This document shows, piece after piece, positions 1 through 11,700 of a stretch of DNA of 64,000 nucleotides. Within the stretch, counting starts at the first letter, position 1. The number at the start of each line of letters is the position of its first letter. Source of the stretch: Cannabis sativa (taxonomy: Eukaryota > Streptophyta > Magnoliopsida > Rosales > Cannabaceae); NCBI RefSeq assembly GCF_029168945.1, contig NC_083601.1, positions 17,016,160 through 17,080,159 of the forward strand, in the 5' to 3' direction. The notes under the pieces are model-generated. The model made no database searches. It worked only from the letters and a program-made list of their open reading frames with translations, and was not told the DNA's origin. A program made the translations under genes and the position numbers.

Positions 1-649
1 AAAATGAAATCACTTAACACATTTATTAAAAATATCTCAATTTTTTTTCTTTTTCAGAAACCGAATTTGATTTAAACTTAGTTTGAAGTATTACGATTTG
101 CATTCTGCATCTGCCGCTCCCTTGGTCTCTATTAATCCTATAGGTTGCATGGCTTGCGCGGAGGCCCTATGGAGCTGCAAGGGGCACAACAATGCCCTGC
201 GATCATTTTACTGCGACGGGGCTGGTGGCCTTCGACAGTGAGATAAGCGATGGGTGCATCATCAACAAATGTGACTATGACTGCAAGAACAAAAAACAAG
301 TGTAACGTTGAGTGGGAAAACAGTTGCTCAAATGGAGTGGTGGGGTGCCCTTTCATTCATGGTTAGCTTAGCTTTCATGGTTTCTTTATGGAATGTTATG
401 ACTTTTTTTAAAAAAAAAATCATCTGTTCGTTTGACTTTAAATGGGAAAAAATAGTGATGATGCTTGATATTTCATAAGAACTGGATCGATGTATATATA
501 TTGCTTATTGAAAAAAGACCTTTTGAATTATCTATCGACTATGTATTATTTTTACCTTGATAGCTCGCTAGAATATACTGTTTCATTGAGACATGATTCA
601 CGTTTATTTTGAATTAATCTTTTTGCATGGGAATCAATTGTTTTCTTAG
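1..649. other. Left flank, no supported gene
   Basis: AT-rich sequence with a moderately GC-rich patch at about 140-340. A 72-codon reading frame on the minus strand there has no recognisable domain. A further upstream GCN1 exon was looked for, because the relic's first visible exon starts at 650, but none could be matched. Confidence 0.4.
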
Positions 650-933
650 GCTTTTGGATCAATTTATGAAGTGTGAAAAGTATGGGGAGCATTGTGGAGC
701 AACTTTTTGGCTTGCTGGTGTAGTCAAGGGATGTGGAGTCTCTTCCTTGAAGAAATATCACATTGTGAGAGTACTACGAGAAGGCCTAGCAGACAGGTTT
801 GTCTTCCATCTTACTTTTGAAGCATGCATGTTAAAGAAGTAGTGTTATTGGTAGAGATTTGTGTAGTTGTTAAACTTTAAAATGAAATTATTATATAATT
901 GAACAAGAAGTTTGACAACTTTTTTGAGATTTG

Positions 934-1286
934 AGAGGAATATGGTTGGGTTGATTTTTCATAATAACTTTCCCCTGAACTGTAGAGATTGTTAGATTTA
1001 AGGAGTTTTGTCTAATTTTAGTAAAAAAATTATAACATGGATGAAATTTCAGGGGACATGATTTAGTAAATATCAAAATTTGAGGGGCATGATTTGGTAG
1101 ATATCAAAGTCTAGGGAGCATGTTTAGTACATAAACAATTATTGAAACAGAAAAATTGAATGAAATTAGAGAAAAGTCTTTAAATTTAACAATCTCAATA
1201 GTTCGGGGGAAATTTTTAACGGCCAAAAAAGTTCAGGGACACAATTTGCATGTAAAAATTCATGGGGAAAAATTACTAATTAGCCT
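934..1286. repeat. Internally palindromic MITE-like repeat, copy 1
   Basis: Both halves are inverted copies of a module built from phrases such as ggggcatgatttggta and aacggccaaaaaagttcag. A longer copy lies at 43526-43925. The two copies align in opposite orientation over nearly their whole length, with copy 1 lacking a short stretch after its left end. It lies in the first relic intron of the GCN1 pseudogene. There is no coding capacity. Confidence 0.75.
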
Positions 1287-1898
1287 TATCATATTATAGC
1301 AGTTTTAGCAATTTTTCTATGATGAGGAAAGAAAAAGAGTAATGGGAAGTTGCTTGTAATTTTGATTTATGCCCCTATATTTTGTTTACCATTTTTGTAA
1401 TAATTAAAGGAAAATTTGACTTTTTATGCATTTTATAAGGGATAATTAGTTAGGAGAACCAATGATTAGGGTAATTTTAAAAATAGAATACTTTTACCAA
1501 AATCCCTAAAATACCCTCATAATTTCTCTCATTGAATAAACATGTAAACTTTTCTTGACAAAATGGGCGAAGAGAACAGAAAACTACATATAATCATATA
1601 TAATTCACATAAAAATCAGATATGGCATGAAGAAGCACAATACCCAAATAATTGATTATACAAAAAGCCAGCATGATCAACTAAAAAAACAGCAGCCATG
1701 GACTTGGGTAAAGGTCCATTTGCGTACTCCTAAATTTCTTTACAGCAATATATGGTGAATGATAAATACAAAGGAATCTTTTTTTTTTTCTCTTCTTACA
1801 CTTTATACTTTTTCTTTTCCAATCTTCTTCTTCTTCTTCAAAGTTCGATTCTTTGAATTACTCAGCAATTGAGATATCAAAACAAACCAACAAAACTA

Positions 1899-2048
1899 TT
1901 ATTCAGAATAGCTAGCTTTTCTCAAAGAATCAAGCCATTCTGTACGGCTCCGAACAATTCTATGAAACACTTCCCTAACTTGGCGTTCCAAAGGGTCCAA
2001 TCCATTCCTTAAGGCACCACAAACTTCAGAAAGCTCTTCAACTCTTTG
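1899..2048 (-). pseudogene. C-terminal fragment of a BYPASS1/ROH1-like (DUF793) protein
   Basis: About 49 codons read [20 protein letters not shown], then a short tail and a stop. This resembles the C-terminus of plant DUF793 proteins of the BPS1/ROH1 type, as I recall the family. Upstream of codon Q at 2048 the frame runs into low-complexity W/R/P-rich sequence encoded by cggacc repeats, so the N-terminal bulk of the protein is absent. The fragment lies inside a Mutator-like element and is best read as captured exon sequence, not a gene. The exact family is moderately uncertain. Confidence 0.5.
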
Positions 2049-2054
2049 CCTCAC

Positions 2055-2240
2055 CATCGGACCCCAATCCCATCGGACCCAAGGACAAGACCATCGGACC
2101 CATCGGTCTGAGCATCGGACCAATCAATTTTTGGGGGGTCCGATGGTCCGATTGATAGTGTGCATCGGACCCCTAAGTCGGACCATCGGACATACAATCG
2201 GACGGACACCATCAGACCCCTAAGTCGGACCATCGGACCT
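2055..2240. repeat. Cluster of atcggacc/ggtccgat short repeats
   Basis: The octamer core atcggacc or its complement recurs about ten times in 185 bp in both orientations, with the phrase cccctaagtcggaccatcgg occurring twice. The cluster is much richer in G+C than its surroundings and sits immediately upstream of the captured coding fragment inside the Mutator-like element. It looks like a young minisatellite-like expansion with internal inversions. Confidence 0.8.
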
Positions 2241-3055
2241 TCTCCATCTTCTTCCCCATATCCAAAATGTCTCTTCTCCATTCACGGACGGATCCGAATC
2301 CCATTTTCGCTTCGGGTCGCCTCGGAGTGGTCGCCGGTTGAGCGTTGACGGTCGGGGTTGAGCGTCGACGGTCCTGGGTTCACCGTGGACGGCCGTGGGT
2401 TGAGCGATGACGTCTGCTGCGAGTTGAGCTTTTGTGGGTTGCTTGCCGTGAGTGTAAGTAAGTTGAGAGAGAGAAAGAGAGAGACTGAGATGAGATTTGA
2501 AATGTGAGGGGTAGTTTTGGGAAATTAGTAAAGTGGTCATATATGACCAATTTTAATAACTATGCATTTAGGAAAAAAATTATAAGGTATTTTAAGTATA
2601 GAAATTCAAATTTTCCTAATTAAATTACCATTTTGATTTATTATATTCTAACACCAATTAACATTTTCTTTTAGCTTAATTAATATCTCTAATTATTTTA
2701 ATAAGATTGCATCAATATTTATTATTTGTTTCTATTTTTAAACAAGGAATTTTTGCAAAATATTTTCAAGGAACCTTGTTGGGGTTTGAGTATCTTTGTG
2801 AAACACTTGCAATTGAGTGGTTACATGCCTTTATATTTCAAATCTTAACTTTTATTCTTTATATATTTTTGTTATGTGATTCAACTATTGCTGTTACTTG
2901 TGGTTTCTTTCTCGAATCAAGTTATTGTTGTTCGTGATGCTACTGAATGTGCGCTGCTGTGCAATAATGTTGCAACTCAGTGCTTACTGCTCAGGGTGTG
3001 AAGTTGGTCCTTCCATGCTCTTCAAGGTGTTTAACTTTTACTTATATAAATACAA

Positions 3056-3078
3056 ATATATATATATATATATATAAA
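3056..3078. repeat. TA microsatellite
   Basis: A short run of TA dinucleotides abuts the left end of the long-TIR element and blurs the exact insertion point. Confidence 0.8.
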
Positions 3079-3430
3079 TAGAGACACAGAGCTTATGGTA
3101 AAGAAAAGTATCCTATCAGTAGGATACTTTTTTTAACTATTGATTTTAGATCGTGTGGTTATTATGATATAAGATGTATACTCTTACGATAAGACTGCTT
3201 GTATACAATTGAAACTTTATACATTATAATAATATTTAATGATATATTTATTTTTAAAAAATAAAATAATATTAGTAATTTATAAAAAATATTAATTTTT
3301 AATTTAAATTATTATTACAATTAAAATTTTAATATAAAAAATAGTAATTAAAAAAAAATCTAATAATACACATATATTTCAAAATCTAATAAAGAGATAG
3401 AATTAATTATTAATAATTTGAAACTCTATG
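3079..3430 (+). repeat. Left long terminal inverted repeat
   Basis: This pairs with 6120-6490 in inverted orientation. Near the tip lies the small palindrome tatcctatcagtaggata. Confidence 0.75.
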
Positions 3431-4239
3431 AAACCAAAAAAAGAAAATCTTTAATCTAGAATGCATCTTCTACATTTAGAAATTATAGTTATTTTATTCA
3501 ACATAAATTAAGCCTCTTTTATATATGTATCTTTTAGTTGTAATTAATAGCGTAGAAAGATCCAATTGTGTTTTGAATTATATTAGTTTAAGAATACAAT
3601 TTATATAATTACATCTCTTTCTTATAAAGTTGTTTATTTGATATTCTATTTTTTATTAATAATTTTATTAATTTTAATTCTTTTTTAATTGTCATTAGTT
3701 TCTATTGTATGTCTTAAATATTTAATTTTAATTGATTTTTTTTTAATGAATATGACAAAATCAATTTATTATTTCAGCCGCTATATTATTATAGAGCTAC
3801 ATCAATACTAAAAAAAATATGTTTTGTCTCATTCATTTTATAAATTTAAAGTTGTATTAATTTTATTAATATTCTGTTAAATTATAAAATCAATTAATAA
3901 AAGATATATAATATTTTTATAAAATGATTATAATAGGAGAACAAAATATGGAATTCTAATTTAAATTCAAAACGTTAAGTTTTATAAATTATATGATGCT
4001 ATTATTTTTTTTTTGAACGGTATTATGCTATATTATTTTTTTTAAAATCGTATAGTAATTTTTTTTATTGCTATTAGATGTGTATTATCACGTTTTCATT
4101 TAATTTATTTAAGTATATAATATCATATACTTCTATAGTTTAATTTAAGATTATGATATTATCAATTACAAATACAAAATACTAATGTGAAATAGATAAA
4201 TAAATTATTTTTCGTATAATATTTTATATTAGTCTTTAA

Positions 4240-4550
4240 ATTAATTATTTGTGGTGTAAATATTTAAATTTAATTATCGGTTACAGATTTTTTTTTTACG
4301 GTTTCAATAGTTAAGTTATATTTATGAACTTCTGTTGGAACCTGACCATTAATTGTTAAGTCATTATTCACATATAATTTATTATTGGTATTATAACTTT
4401 GACTAATCAAGGACTGTCACGTGACTATTAACATAACACTTAACGGTCAGGTACCTAAGTATTATTACCGTTAAAAATTAAATTTAAGTATTTATTTATA
4501 ATTGAGAGCTAAATTTAAATATTTATACCGCAAATTACTTATTTTACAAA
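4240..4550. repeat. MITE-like inverted-repeat element
   Basis: The left end tttgtggtgtaaatatttaa is mirrored at about 4500-4550 by ttaaatatttataccgcaaa. The inner arms share further inverted sequence (aacctgaccattaa against taacggtcaggtacc). It is non-coding and nested in the long-TIR element. Confidence 0.65.
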
Positions 4551-4784
4551 TTAATAATAAAAATATAATAATAAAATGATAAAATAACATTATTACTTAT
4601 CAAAGCCAAAGTCCAAATATCAAGTCACTTGGATGAGCCCCTGTGCCAATGTCCTAGGCGTGAACTATCAGCTGAAAACTCAATTAATGAAACAATATAA
4701 TAAAGTTTCAAATAATCCTCTACACTTTTTTAATAAAAGTTATGTGCACCTTTTATTTTCTAAGTTCAGATTAGTTAAAATAAC

Positions 4785-5400
4785 TACCCTATAGCATAGG
4801 TGTAATATACTAAGTCCTACAGTATATATCCCCATATATATAAATATAGGGTTATTCTATAGTAGGTCCTTTAGCTTTTTCCTCATAGCATAGGGTAATA
4901 AATTAGACCAATCACAAACTAAAGAACATAAACTGTACTGAAATTATGGTGGAGTGTCTGTATCTTATTTATATATTTAATACTTTTTGTTTTTGACGTG
5001 ATATATTTAATACTTTAATCAATTAAATATGCAGTACTATTTAGCACTTGTTTTCATTGAGGGAAATTAATATCTAGAAATTCATACTATTTCAATAAAA
5101 AGTTGATGAAGAAACAAGAATCTCATAATTAATAAATTTATATAAATCTCATTCAAAAAAAAAAAATTATATAAATCTTTTATTAAATACACTAAAATCT
5201 ACTCAATTAAAATGCACCCTACATCCATATTTCCATTAAATATAAAAGCAATGGCCAAAAAAATTTCCCTATGAGTAGAGAATTTATACTAAGTTCTACT
5301 ATAATTTTACCCTATATATAGGGATTATTTATAGTGGGGCTCGGGCAGCTTGTTTTTACCTTATTGTATAAGGAAATTTTTTAACCAATTATGAAATAGT
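4785..5400. repeat. Stacked MITE ends with ctatagtagg-type termini
   Basis: Three or four diverged copies of one terminal motif lie here in alternating orientation: actaagtcctacagtatata, agggttattctatagtagg, actaagttctactataattt and agggattatttatagtgg. The arrangement suggests one short element (about 4852-5315) inserted into, or abutting, another of the same family. Exact borders are uncertain. Confidence 0.45.
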
Positions 5401-5759
5401 GACTTTCCGTTTCACTGTAATACAATAAACTCTATTGTAGGAAATTATTTTATTTATTTTATCATTTTAATGAATAATTATTTTATTTTTCTTTTGAAGT
5501 TCAATTTTAAAAAGTAAATTATTAGAGCAGAGAAGATTAAAATAAACAATTCTTAAATGTGCGCCTCTTGTACAATTTTTTTTTTTTCATATTTTGCTTA
5601 TAAATTTAAACATTTAAATCTAAAAAGCACGTTGTTAATTTTTTGAAAATAAAAAAGGAATTATTTTATGAACACCCAAAAATAACAAAAAGTTAGATTT
5701 TTACAGATCTATAATTATTTTCATATTTTTACAGATTTTAATTTTCTTTTTTTAAATAC

Positions 5760-6110
5760 GGAGTGTTGTTGTGTTCATCTAATCCAATCCGCACTATTTT
5801 ACTTATAGTGTATCCGATTCGCACTAAGTGCGAATTTCATATTTTGGATCCAATCCAATTCGCACAATAGCTCAAATTCAATCTAATTCAATCAGTAAAA
5901 ATACAAATTGAATCGGTTATTTTAGATTAGTTACTTTTCAATATTAAATTATTTAATATTTATAAAAAATATTTTTTTTCACATAACTATATTGCTATTT
6001 TATGTGTCTAACAACAAATTTAAAAAAATAAAATAAAAAATAAAAAATTCAAAGGAAAAAAAATTATATATAAAAATATTTAATTTTTTTTAAAATTGTA
6101 TGTAGAAAAT
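5760..6110. repeat. Dispersed AT-rich repeat related to 48250-48530
   Basis: The phrases tccaatccaattcgcac and aatattaaattatttaatat, followed by a distinctive aacaacaaa/aaattgtatgta tail, recur in diverged form at 48250-48530. No termini were defined and there is no coding potential. Confidence 0.4.
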
Positions 6111-6119
6111 ATATATATA

Positions 6120-6490
6120 AGAATGGAATATACATTTAATCTATTAAATTTTGAAATATATGTGTATTATATGTATTAGATTTTTTAATCACTATTTTTT
6201 TATATTAAAATTTTAATTGCATGTATAAAAAAATTAAATTTATTTTTTAAAAAATAATAATAATTTAAATAAAAAATTAATATTTTTTTTATAAATTATT
6301 AATATTATTTTTTTTTAAAATAGATATTAAATATTATTATAATGTATAAAGTTTTAATTGTATACAAGCAGTCTTATCATAAGAGTATACACCTTATGTC
6401 ATAATAACCACACGATCTAAAATGAAGGGTTAAAAAAAGTACCCTACCGGTAGGGAACTTTTGCTAGGTCCTACCATAGTCTTGCCCTAT
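6120..6490 (-). repeat. Right long terminal inverted repeat
   Basis: Inverted partner of 3079-3430. Its tip carries the perfect short palindrome ccctaccggtaggg. Confidence 0.75.
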
Positions 6491-6913
6491 AAATATATAT
6501 TGGAGCATTTGTTACTCATTATGATTGTTTTTTTTTTTCAATTATAAATTAATTGTTTATATGAAACATTAGTTTAATGAATTTGGCAAGGTCTTGAAGA
6601 TAAAGCTTGGTGAACAAATTAAAGTAGTGTTTGATTACTTGGTGCCATGGGCTACAATGCTCATAACAAATTTCCCAATGTCTCCCTAAGATTTTCCAAG
6701 ATGACTTAGGTCTTTTCCTGTGCTTCTGAATTTTTTATTTAATTTTTTGGTAAAATATTTTATGTTTGAACTTAATTTTGTTTTATGAATGCAGGTTTGG
6801 ACAAATACCCATCCAAAAATCCAACTAGCCAGGCAAATAATTAACACTTCAACAATTTTTTTCCTCTAATTCATATAGTAGTTCTTTGTTCTATAGCTAT
6901 TGTAATTCATATA

Positions 6914-7156
6914 GGGCTCGTTTGGAACGTCGTATTAGGTCGTATTGTATTGTAATGTATTATATTGAATTGTATTTTATACAATATTTTTATGTAAAAC
7001 TATATGTGGTAATGACTTTTATGGACACCTAAATACATAATATTTTAGTATAAATTAAAATTTAATATAGTATTATACAAAAATATGATATATAATCCAA
7101 TTCAATATAAAATAATACAATACAATACGACATAATACGACGTTCCAAACGAGCCC
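6914..7156. repeat. MITE with near-perfect TIR (gggctcgtttggaacgtcgt)
   Basis: This 243-bp element has ends that are reverse complements for about 38 bp with one or two mismatches. It is AT-rich and non-coding inside. It lies between GCN1 relic exons d and e, ending 13 bp before the putative exon e start. The flanking duplication is short and ambiguous (ata), so the superfamily (PIF/Harbinger or hAT) is not settled. Confidence 0.9.
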
Positions 7157-7275
7157 ATACTATGATTAGGTAGGGAGTGTAATAAAAAAATCAGAAATAT
7201 ATTCTCTTGTTCCTATACTTTTGATGGGTCTTACAGATCTCAATGACCATACACTATACTCCATTTTTTTTAGAA

Positions 7276-7896
7276 GTAAAGTAAGATTAAGGATTAAAAT
7301 CTAAATTTGTAGCATTCTGAGTTTATAAAAAATACTAACTCAACTAACTTATCTCAATCATTTAGGGTTGTTTTGTTGTTTCTTTTTCACGTCGAGAGAA
7401 AATGTGTTGGTTTTACATATGAACGTTCTATTCAATTTGTTGTGTAGAATCAATTGATACTTGATACAAATGTCTCAGTCTTTAATATTTCAACAACATG
7501 CTGCTCATGGATATTATTTTGGTTATTTTTTGAAGCAAAATTATTATTTTGGTTATTGAATCTTAATGTATCGGTTTTCTGATTGAACCAGAATCAGTTT
7601 TATACATTATTACCTAACAATCATTGCAATTGATCTTGTCTATATTAAGTTGGGGACTTCAGAAAAGGGAAATGGGCATCCTATATCCACTATAAAACAC
7701 GCATAAAACTAAACATATTTGTGCATTACACCAAGGTTTATGTTACGTGCATTATATTCTAAAATTAATATCACCAAGGCTTGTTAATTTAACAAGTAGT
7801 AAGAAAAAAGAGTTGAATGTGTTTTATGATTCTGACAATATTTTTCGTTCCCATATTTTAAATTAACAAAGTTAAATTGATGCACAATGAATTTAT
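7276..7896. other. Spacer, no supported feature
   Basis: AT-rich sequence following the last matched GCN1 relic exon. No further exon of that gene or other coding sequence could be matched. Confidence 0.4.
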
Positions 7897-8414
7897 TGTT
7901 AGACATTTATTTGTATAGACTAAAACATACATGATTATGAATAAAGTGCGGAACTAATAAATCATATATGCACTATAATTTAAGGATCGAAATACCTCCA
8001 GCCATTGAATCTTTGAGCTTTAGTCCCACATAAGCATGATCTGCAAAAGAAACCGATTGATGCGGGTAATCGGGCTTCCTCGCTCTCTCAACTCTCTTTA
8101 GATGGAATTTTGCTGTTATGAACAGAATGAGTGAGGAGCTCGGGGACCGAGACCCTATATTTATAGGTGAGATACTCCATCAGTATCTGAGCCACATTAA
8201 TTGTCAGAATATTTTGACAATTAATTCAAAAAATCAAATCAGGTAATGAATATAGAAATCTGACCATATATAGAATATTACATAATTGATTTTATCCAGA
8301 TTCAATGAATATAAAATATTCATTTATCAGAAAATCAATTATTTATTTATTTCCTTAAATAGAAATTTATTTCTTTAAATAGAAATATATTTCCTTAAAT
8401 AAAATATTCTTATA
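7897..8414 (-). repeat. Copia-1 3' LTR
   Basis: 518 bp, starting tgttagac and ending attcttata on the plus strand; on the element's own strand the ends are tataag and taaca. It differs from the other LTR at seven positions, all transitions. A TATA box (tatttata) lies within cctatatttatagg. Confidence 0.95.
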
Positions 8415-8424
8415 TTCTCCCACT
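8415..8424 (-). other. Copia-1 polypurine tract
   Basis: On the minus strand this reads agtgggagaa, directly before the LTR, as expected for plus-strand DNA priming. Confidence 0.8.
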
Positions 8425-8739
8425 TGGTCAGCATTTAGACTAAAACATTCAAACCCAAACGTTCCCCATTATATAATAAACATACGAATCATAGCGACAT
8501 GTCCTCATTATAAGTCAAGTATTATCTTCCATGTATTACGATATATTTATTATATAACAATGTCCTTTATGTGGCAATGTACTTAAGCGAATAAACCCTA
8601 ACCCTTATGTTTATTCAGGTCCTCTTACGATAATTTTCTCAGATGAAATTAAGGTGCACATAAATATGAGAAAATATCAAAATTAGAGTTTCATTGAATA
8701 ATTTTTTGGTTGTACAAATAAAAAACTGCATATGGGTTA

Positions 8740-11700
8740 ACTGAATCCCACATTTACTTTATGATCCTTGAATTTGTGTTGCGGCATGCCTTTAGTCAAG
8801 GATATGCGATTACCCAATTCAGTTTGCGTGATTAATGACCACTTATCACGCCTTTTCATGGCTAAATACTTAATGTCGATATGCTAGCTTCGACCAGTAC
8901 TTTATAGTTATTAGCCATAAATATTGTAGCTGAATTTATCGCAAAATTTTCTTAATGACCTAATGAAACTGTAATTCTGAACTCTAGGTCTACTATGAAA
9001 CTCTATAATACATCATACGAGATGTATCCTCAAAACAATAAATGAATCTGACTTCTATAGTGGAAATAACAATCAAGATTCTCTACAATATAACTTACTG
9101 GTAATCTTAAGGTTGTAATAAAATATTGATTTACGTGAATCAATACAACCAGTGAAGTACGTTAGAATCTGATTGGTTAACTATATTTCCAGATAGTCAA
9201 TTCATCTTAACAAAATATGTATGAATATAATTTTAGTATCTTAAAGACACCTCATCACTTTGTATGAAGAATAAAGTGGTCTTAATTTTAGTTATTCTGA
9301 TACTACTTAACGATCCTGAAACAAATGTAATACAAAGTCTTATTCAGACTCTTAGGCATACATTAGGCTTCTAACATAGAAACAAATGAATGTTCTTAAT
9401 TTATTCTCACTCCAGACCATTTTTCAGATGCTGGTTCGAGTTGAATTTATCATACTTAAAGATAAAAGTTATACATAATTTTATTTAATCAGAGATGTTG
9501 TGGCTACTCTCTAATTAATAAAAATTATATATGTTATTTATATTCTTTATCTCAAAATAATAATTTGAGATATGAATTATTTCAACTTATATAGAAAACT
9601 TTTATCATCATTTGCAAGTAACATATTGTCTACGTATAAAACAAATATTACTCCCACTAACCTTCTGGTATATAATTATTTCCATAATTCTCTTTTCAAA
9701 CCTAAAGGAAAAGATGATATAATACCAATTTGTGAGATGTTTGTTTTAATCTATAGGTAGACACTTTAAGCTTGCATATTCTCACCACTTATTAGAGGAA
9801 AATCTTTATGGCAGTCTGTATACCTTCTCCTCTAGTTCACTGTTTAGAATTGATTAATGAATTAAAACAAGCAACAAATGCCAAGGTCTATAATAGAATC
9901 TTTTATAAAAACAAGTGAGAATGCAGATCTCCTTTGTTATTGATTCTTATTTCAAAATGAACTTCTTAGCAATGAATATTCTTTTATATTTTTATGTTTC
10001 TCAATGTTGCCTAATGAAGATTATTGGTGAAAAAACCTATGCTTAATTAATGTTCTCCACCCCATTAGGCAACTTTACTAAAGATAAACTTTATTGCTCT
10101 TTAAGATATTCATTTCTTCATTCGTGGCATATTGTACTACAACTTCAATTCTTTATCATTCTATAATTTAATTTGTGTCTCAAATTAATATTGTAGTTGA
10201 ACTCTTATTGTACAAAATGTAATCACTAGAAAACATTGATCTTATTGTTCTAATAAGTCATCTTAAGGATGGACCAACAAACTCTTAAAGGAGCAAATGG
10301 TTCAATATGCATGTTATTTTAGCAATTACTAAATAGCATAACTTATTAGAATTTTATCAATGGCTTGTAGATTATTAATGATTAGTTATGAATCCTCAAT
10401 AATTATTAACCTTAAGGGTTGTTGTGAATCATAATTAATCTAACACTTGAGGTGGAAGTTTGAGAAAATATGAATGATCTTTCTCTAAAATTAGGTTCCT
10501 AGATTGATCATTCCCACTGATCAAGTCAATTCTTAATTCCACAGTTCTAGTGTTGTGAGATGGATAATAAAATATGTAACCCTTAAACCTTATAGCTTTT
10601 CAAATGAAATATGCTCATTTATGGTTTTGGGCCCAGATCTTTTCTTCGACAATTGTACTCTAACTATATATGGGTATTTATAAAATGTGTACATGTCATC
10701 CAGTCGGTTTTCAACCTTATCACAACTCAAAATATATTTGAGAAACAACTTTGGTTAGGACACGATTCGATATGTACACCCCCATTGAAGAGTATCAATA
10801 GACAAAGATTTAGGAAAGTTTGGAGTTGGCTATGTAGGCTCCACCCCATGTCCAAAAAATGCTTAGTTTCTTAAATCTGTCACACACTATAATTTGGGTG
10901 TACCAAGCATATGTATCGGGCAATGAACCCATGCTTTTAAAGAAACTTTGCAAATAGACTGTGAGTTTATCCATACTCATGAATTTTAATGTAGTATTCT
11001 CCATTTTATATTTGATCTCACTATCTTAATATGCAAAATGCATCATTTCTCTACTTAAGATTTAAATGTCTTTGAAACATGCATATAAATCTATACTTTT
11101 GTAGAAAAATTATTTATGTGAGTAATCGTTAAAAATGAGATGCAAAATTTGAGTTTATGTCTTCAAAATTAATTGATTTGTATGATTTCTAATATGATAG
11201 AATTCTAGTATGCACCGATTTTGACTTGTTGGAATACATATTCTTCATGAAATTCACACAAGTTCTAAATAAAGTTAGTAAAATCAAGTGAATATCCCCA
11301 CCATTTACTAACATAAATAGAATATTCTATTTATGGAGATATGTCCATAATCTTTGGTGCTATAATGTAGAAGAATTCTTATTGATAACACATTTCTTAT
11401 TGTCAGATTAAACTTGCATATCTTTATGAGTGACATCATTTTATAGTAAAGACCTTTAAATGTGTCTAAATCAAGTTTCAAAAGAAGCTTGGAACATAAA
11501 GGTCTTTGCTAATTTTAAAACAAAGTCACTACTATATTGCTTGTTCCTTAAACTTCTAAATGTGAGAAGTTATCTTGTCTATGGATAAGATTTGCTCACA
11601 GTTACTGACTTTCTTAGGTTTATTTGTAAACCTTGCAAGAAATTATGAATGTGGAATAACAATCTAAAATAATCCACTATGTGTTAATAATCACATTAAC

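Larger units (their letters stand above)
1409..2616. mobile_element. Mutator-like element with captured gene fragment (Pack-MULE type)
   Basis: The ends are inverted repeats: ggaaaatttgactttttatg at the left, and the reverse complement of the right end gives ggaaaatttgaatttctata (17 of 20 identical). Perfect 8-bp flanking repeats taattaaa lie at 1401-1408 and 2617-2624. The 1.2 kb interior has no transposase but carries a host-like coding fragment on the minus strand (1899-2048) and a GC-rich segment with repeated cggacc. Size, TIR style and cargo fit a Pack-MULE. The 8-bp duplication would also allow a hAT element, though the ends do not look like hAT ends. Confidence 0.7.
3079..6490. mobile_element. 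Non-autonomous element with about 350-bp terminal inverted repeats (MULE-like)
   Basis: The segment 3079 to about 3430 and the reverse complement of about 6120-6490 match over some 350 bp. Shared phrases include agatcgtgtggttattatga and agactgcttgtatacaatt. The outermost bases are more diverged. The interior has no reading frame of note and is itself stacked with smaller inverted-repeat elements. Very long TIRs on a coding-less element suggest a foldback or MULE derivative. Its removal would bring GCN1 relic exons b and c close together, so it sits in an ancient intron. Confidence 0.75.
650..7275 (+). pseudogene. GCN1/ILITHYIA-type translational regulator relic, five exons, introns kept
   Basis: GCN1 is a large HEAT-repeat protein that helps activate the eIF2-alpha kinase GCN2 on stalled ribosomes. 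Five collinear blocks resemble consecutive plant GCN1 exons. Exon a (650-796) reads KYGEHCGATFWLAGVVKG and LREGLAD, and is framed by an AG acceptor and a GT donor. Exon b (2747-3026) has GFEYLCETL and, after a frame change, AQGVKLVLP. Exon c (6591-about 6709) has LEDKAW then in-frame stops and LLGAM. Exon d (6795-about 6837) has THPKIQLARQ. Exon e (7170-about 7275) has VGSVIKKSEIYSLVP and LLMGLTD. Stops and frameshifts show it is dead. Because introns remain, it derives from a genomic copy, not a retrocopy. Introns are swollen by transposons at 1409-2616, 3079-6490 and 6914-7156. Family identity is from memory of the conserved blocks. Confidence 0.82.

Noticed and set aside
138..356. 72-codon cysteine-containing small protein on the minus strand
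   Set aside because: It has a hydrophobic stretch and four cysteines, but spacing fits no peptide family I can name and no promoter or conservation is visible.
2220..2540. 106-codon minus-strand frame in the GC-rich part of the Pack-MULE
   Set aside because: Low-complexity translation of ggtcgacg-type repeats and a gagaga run; no link in frame to the captured fragment.
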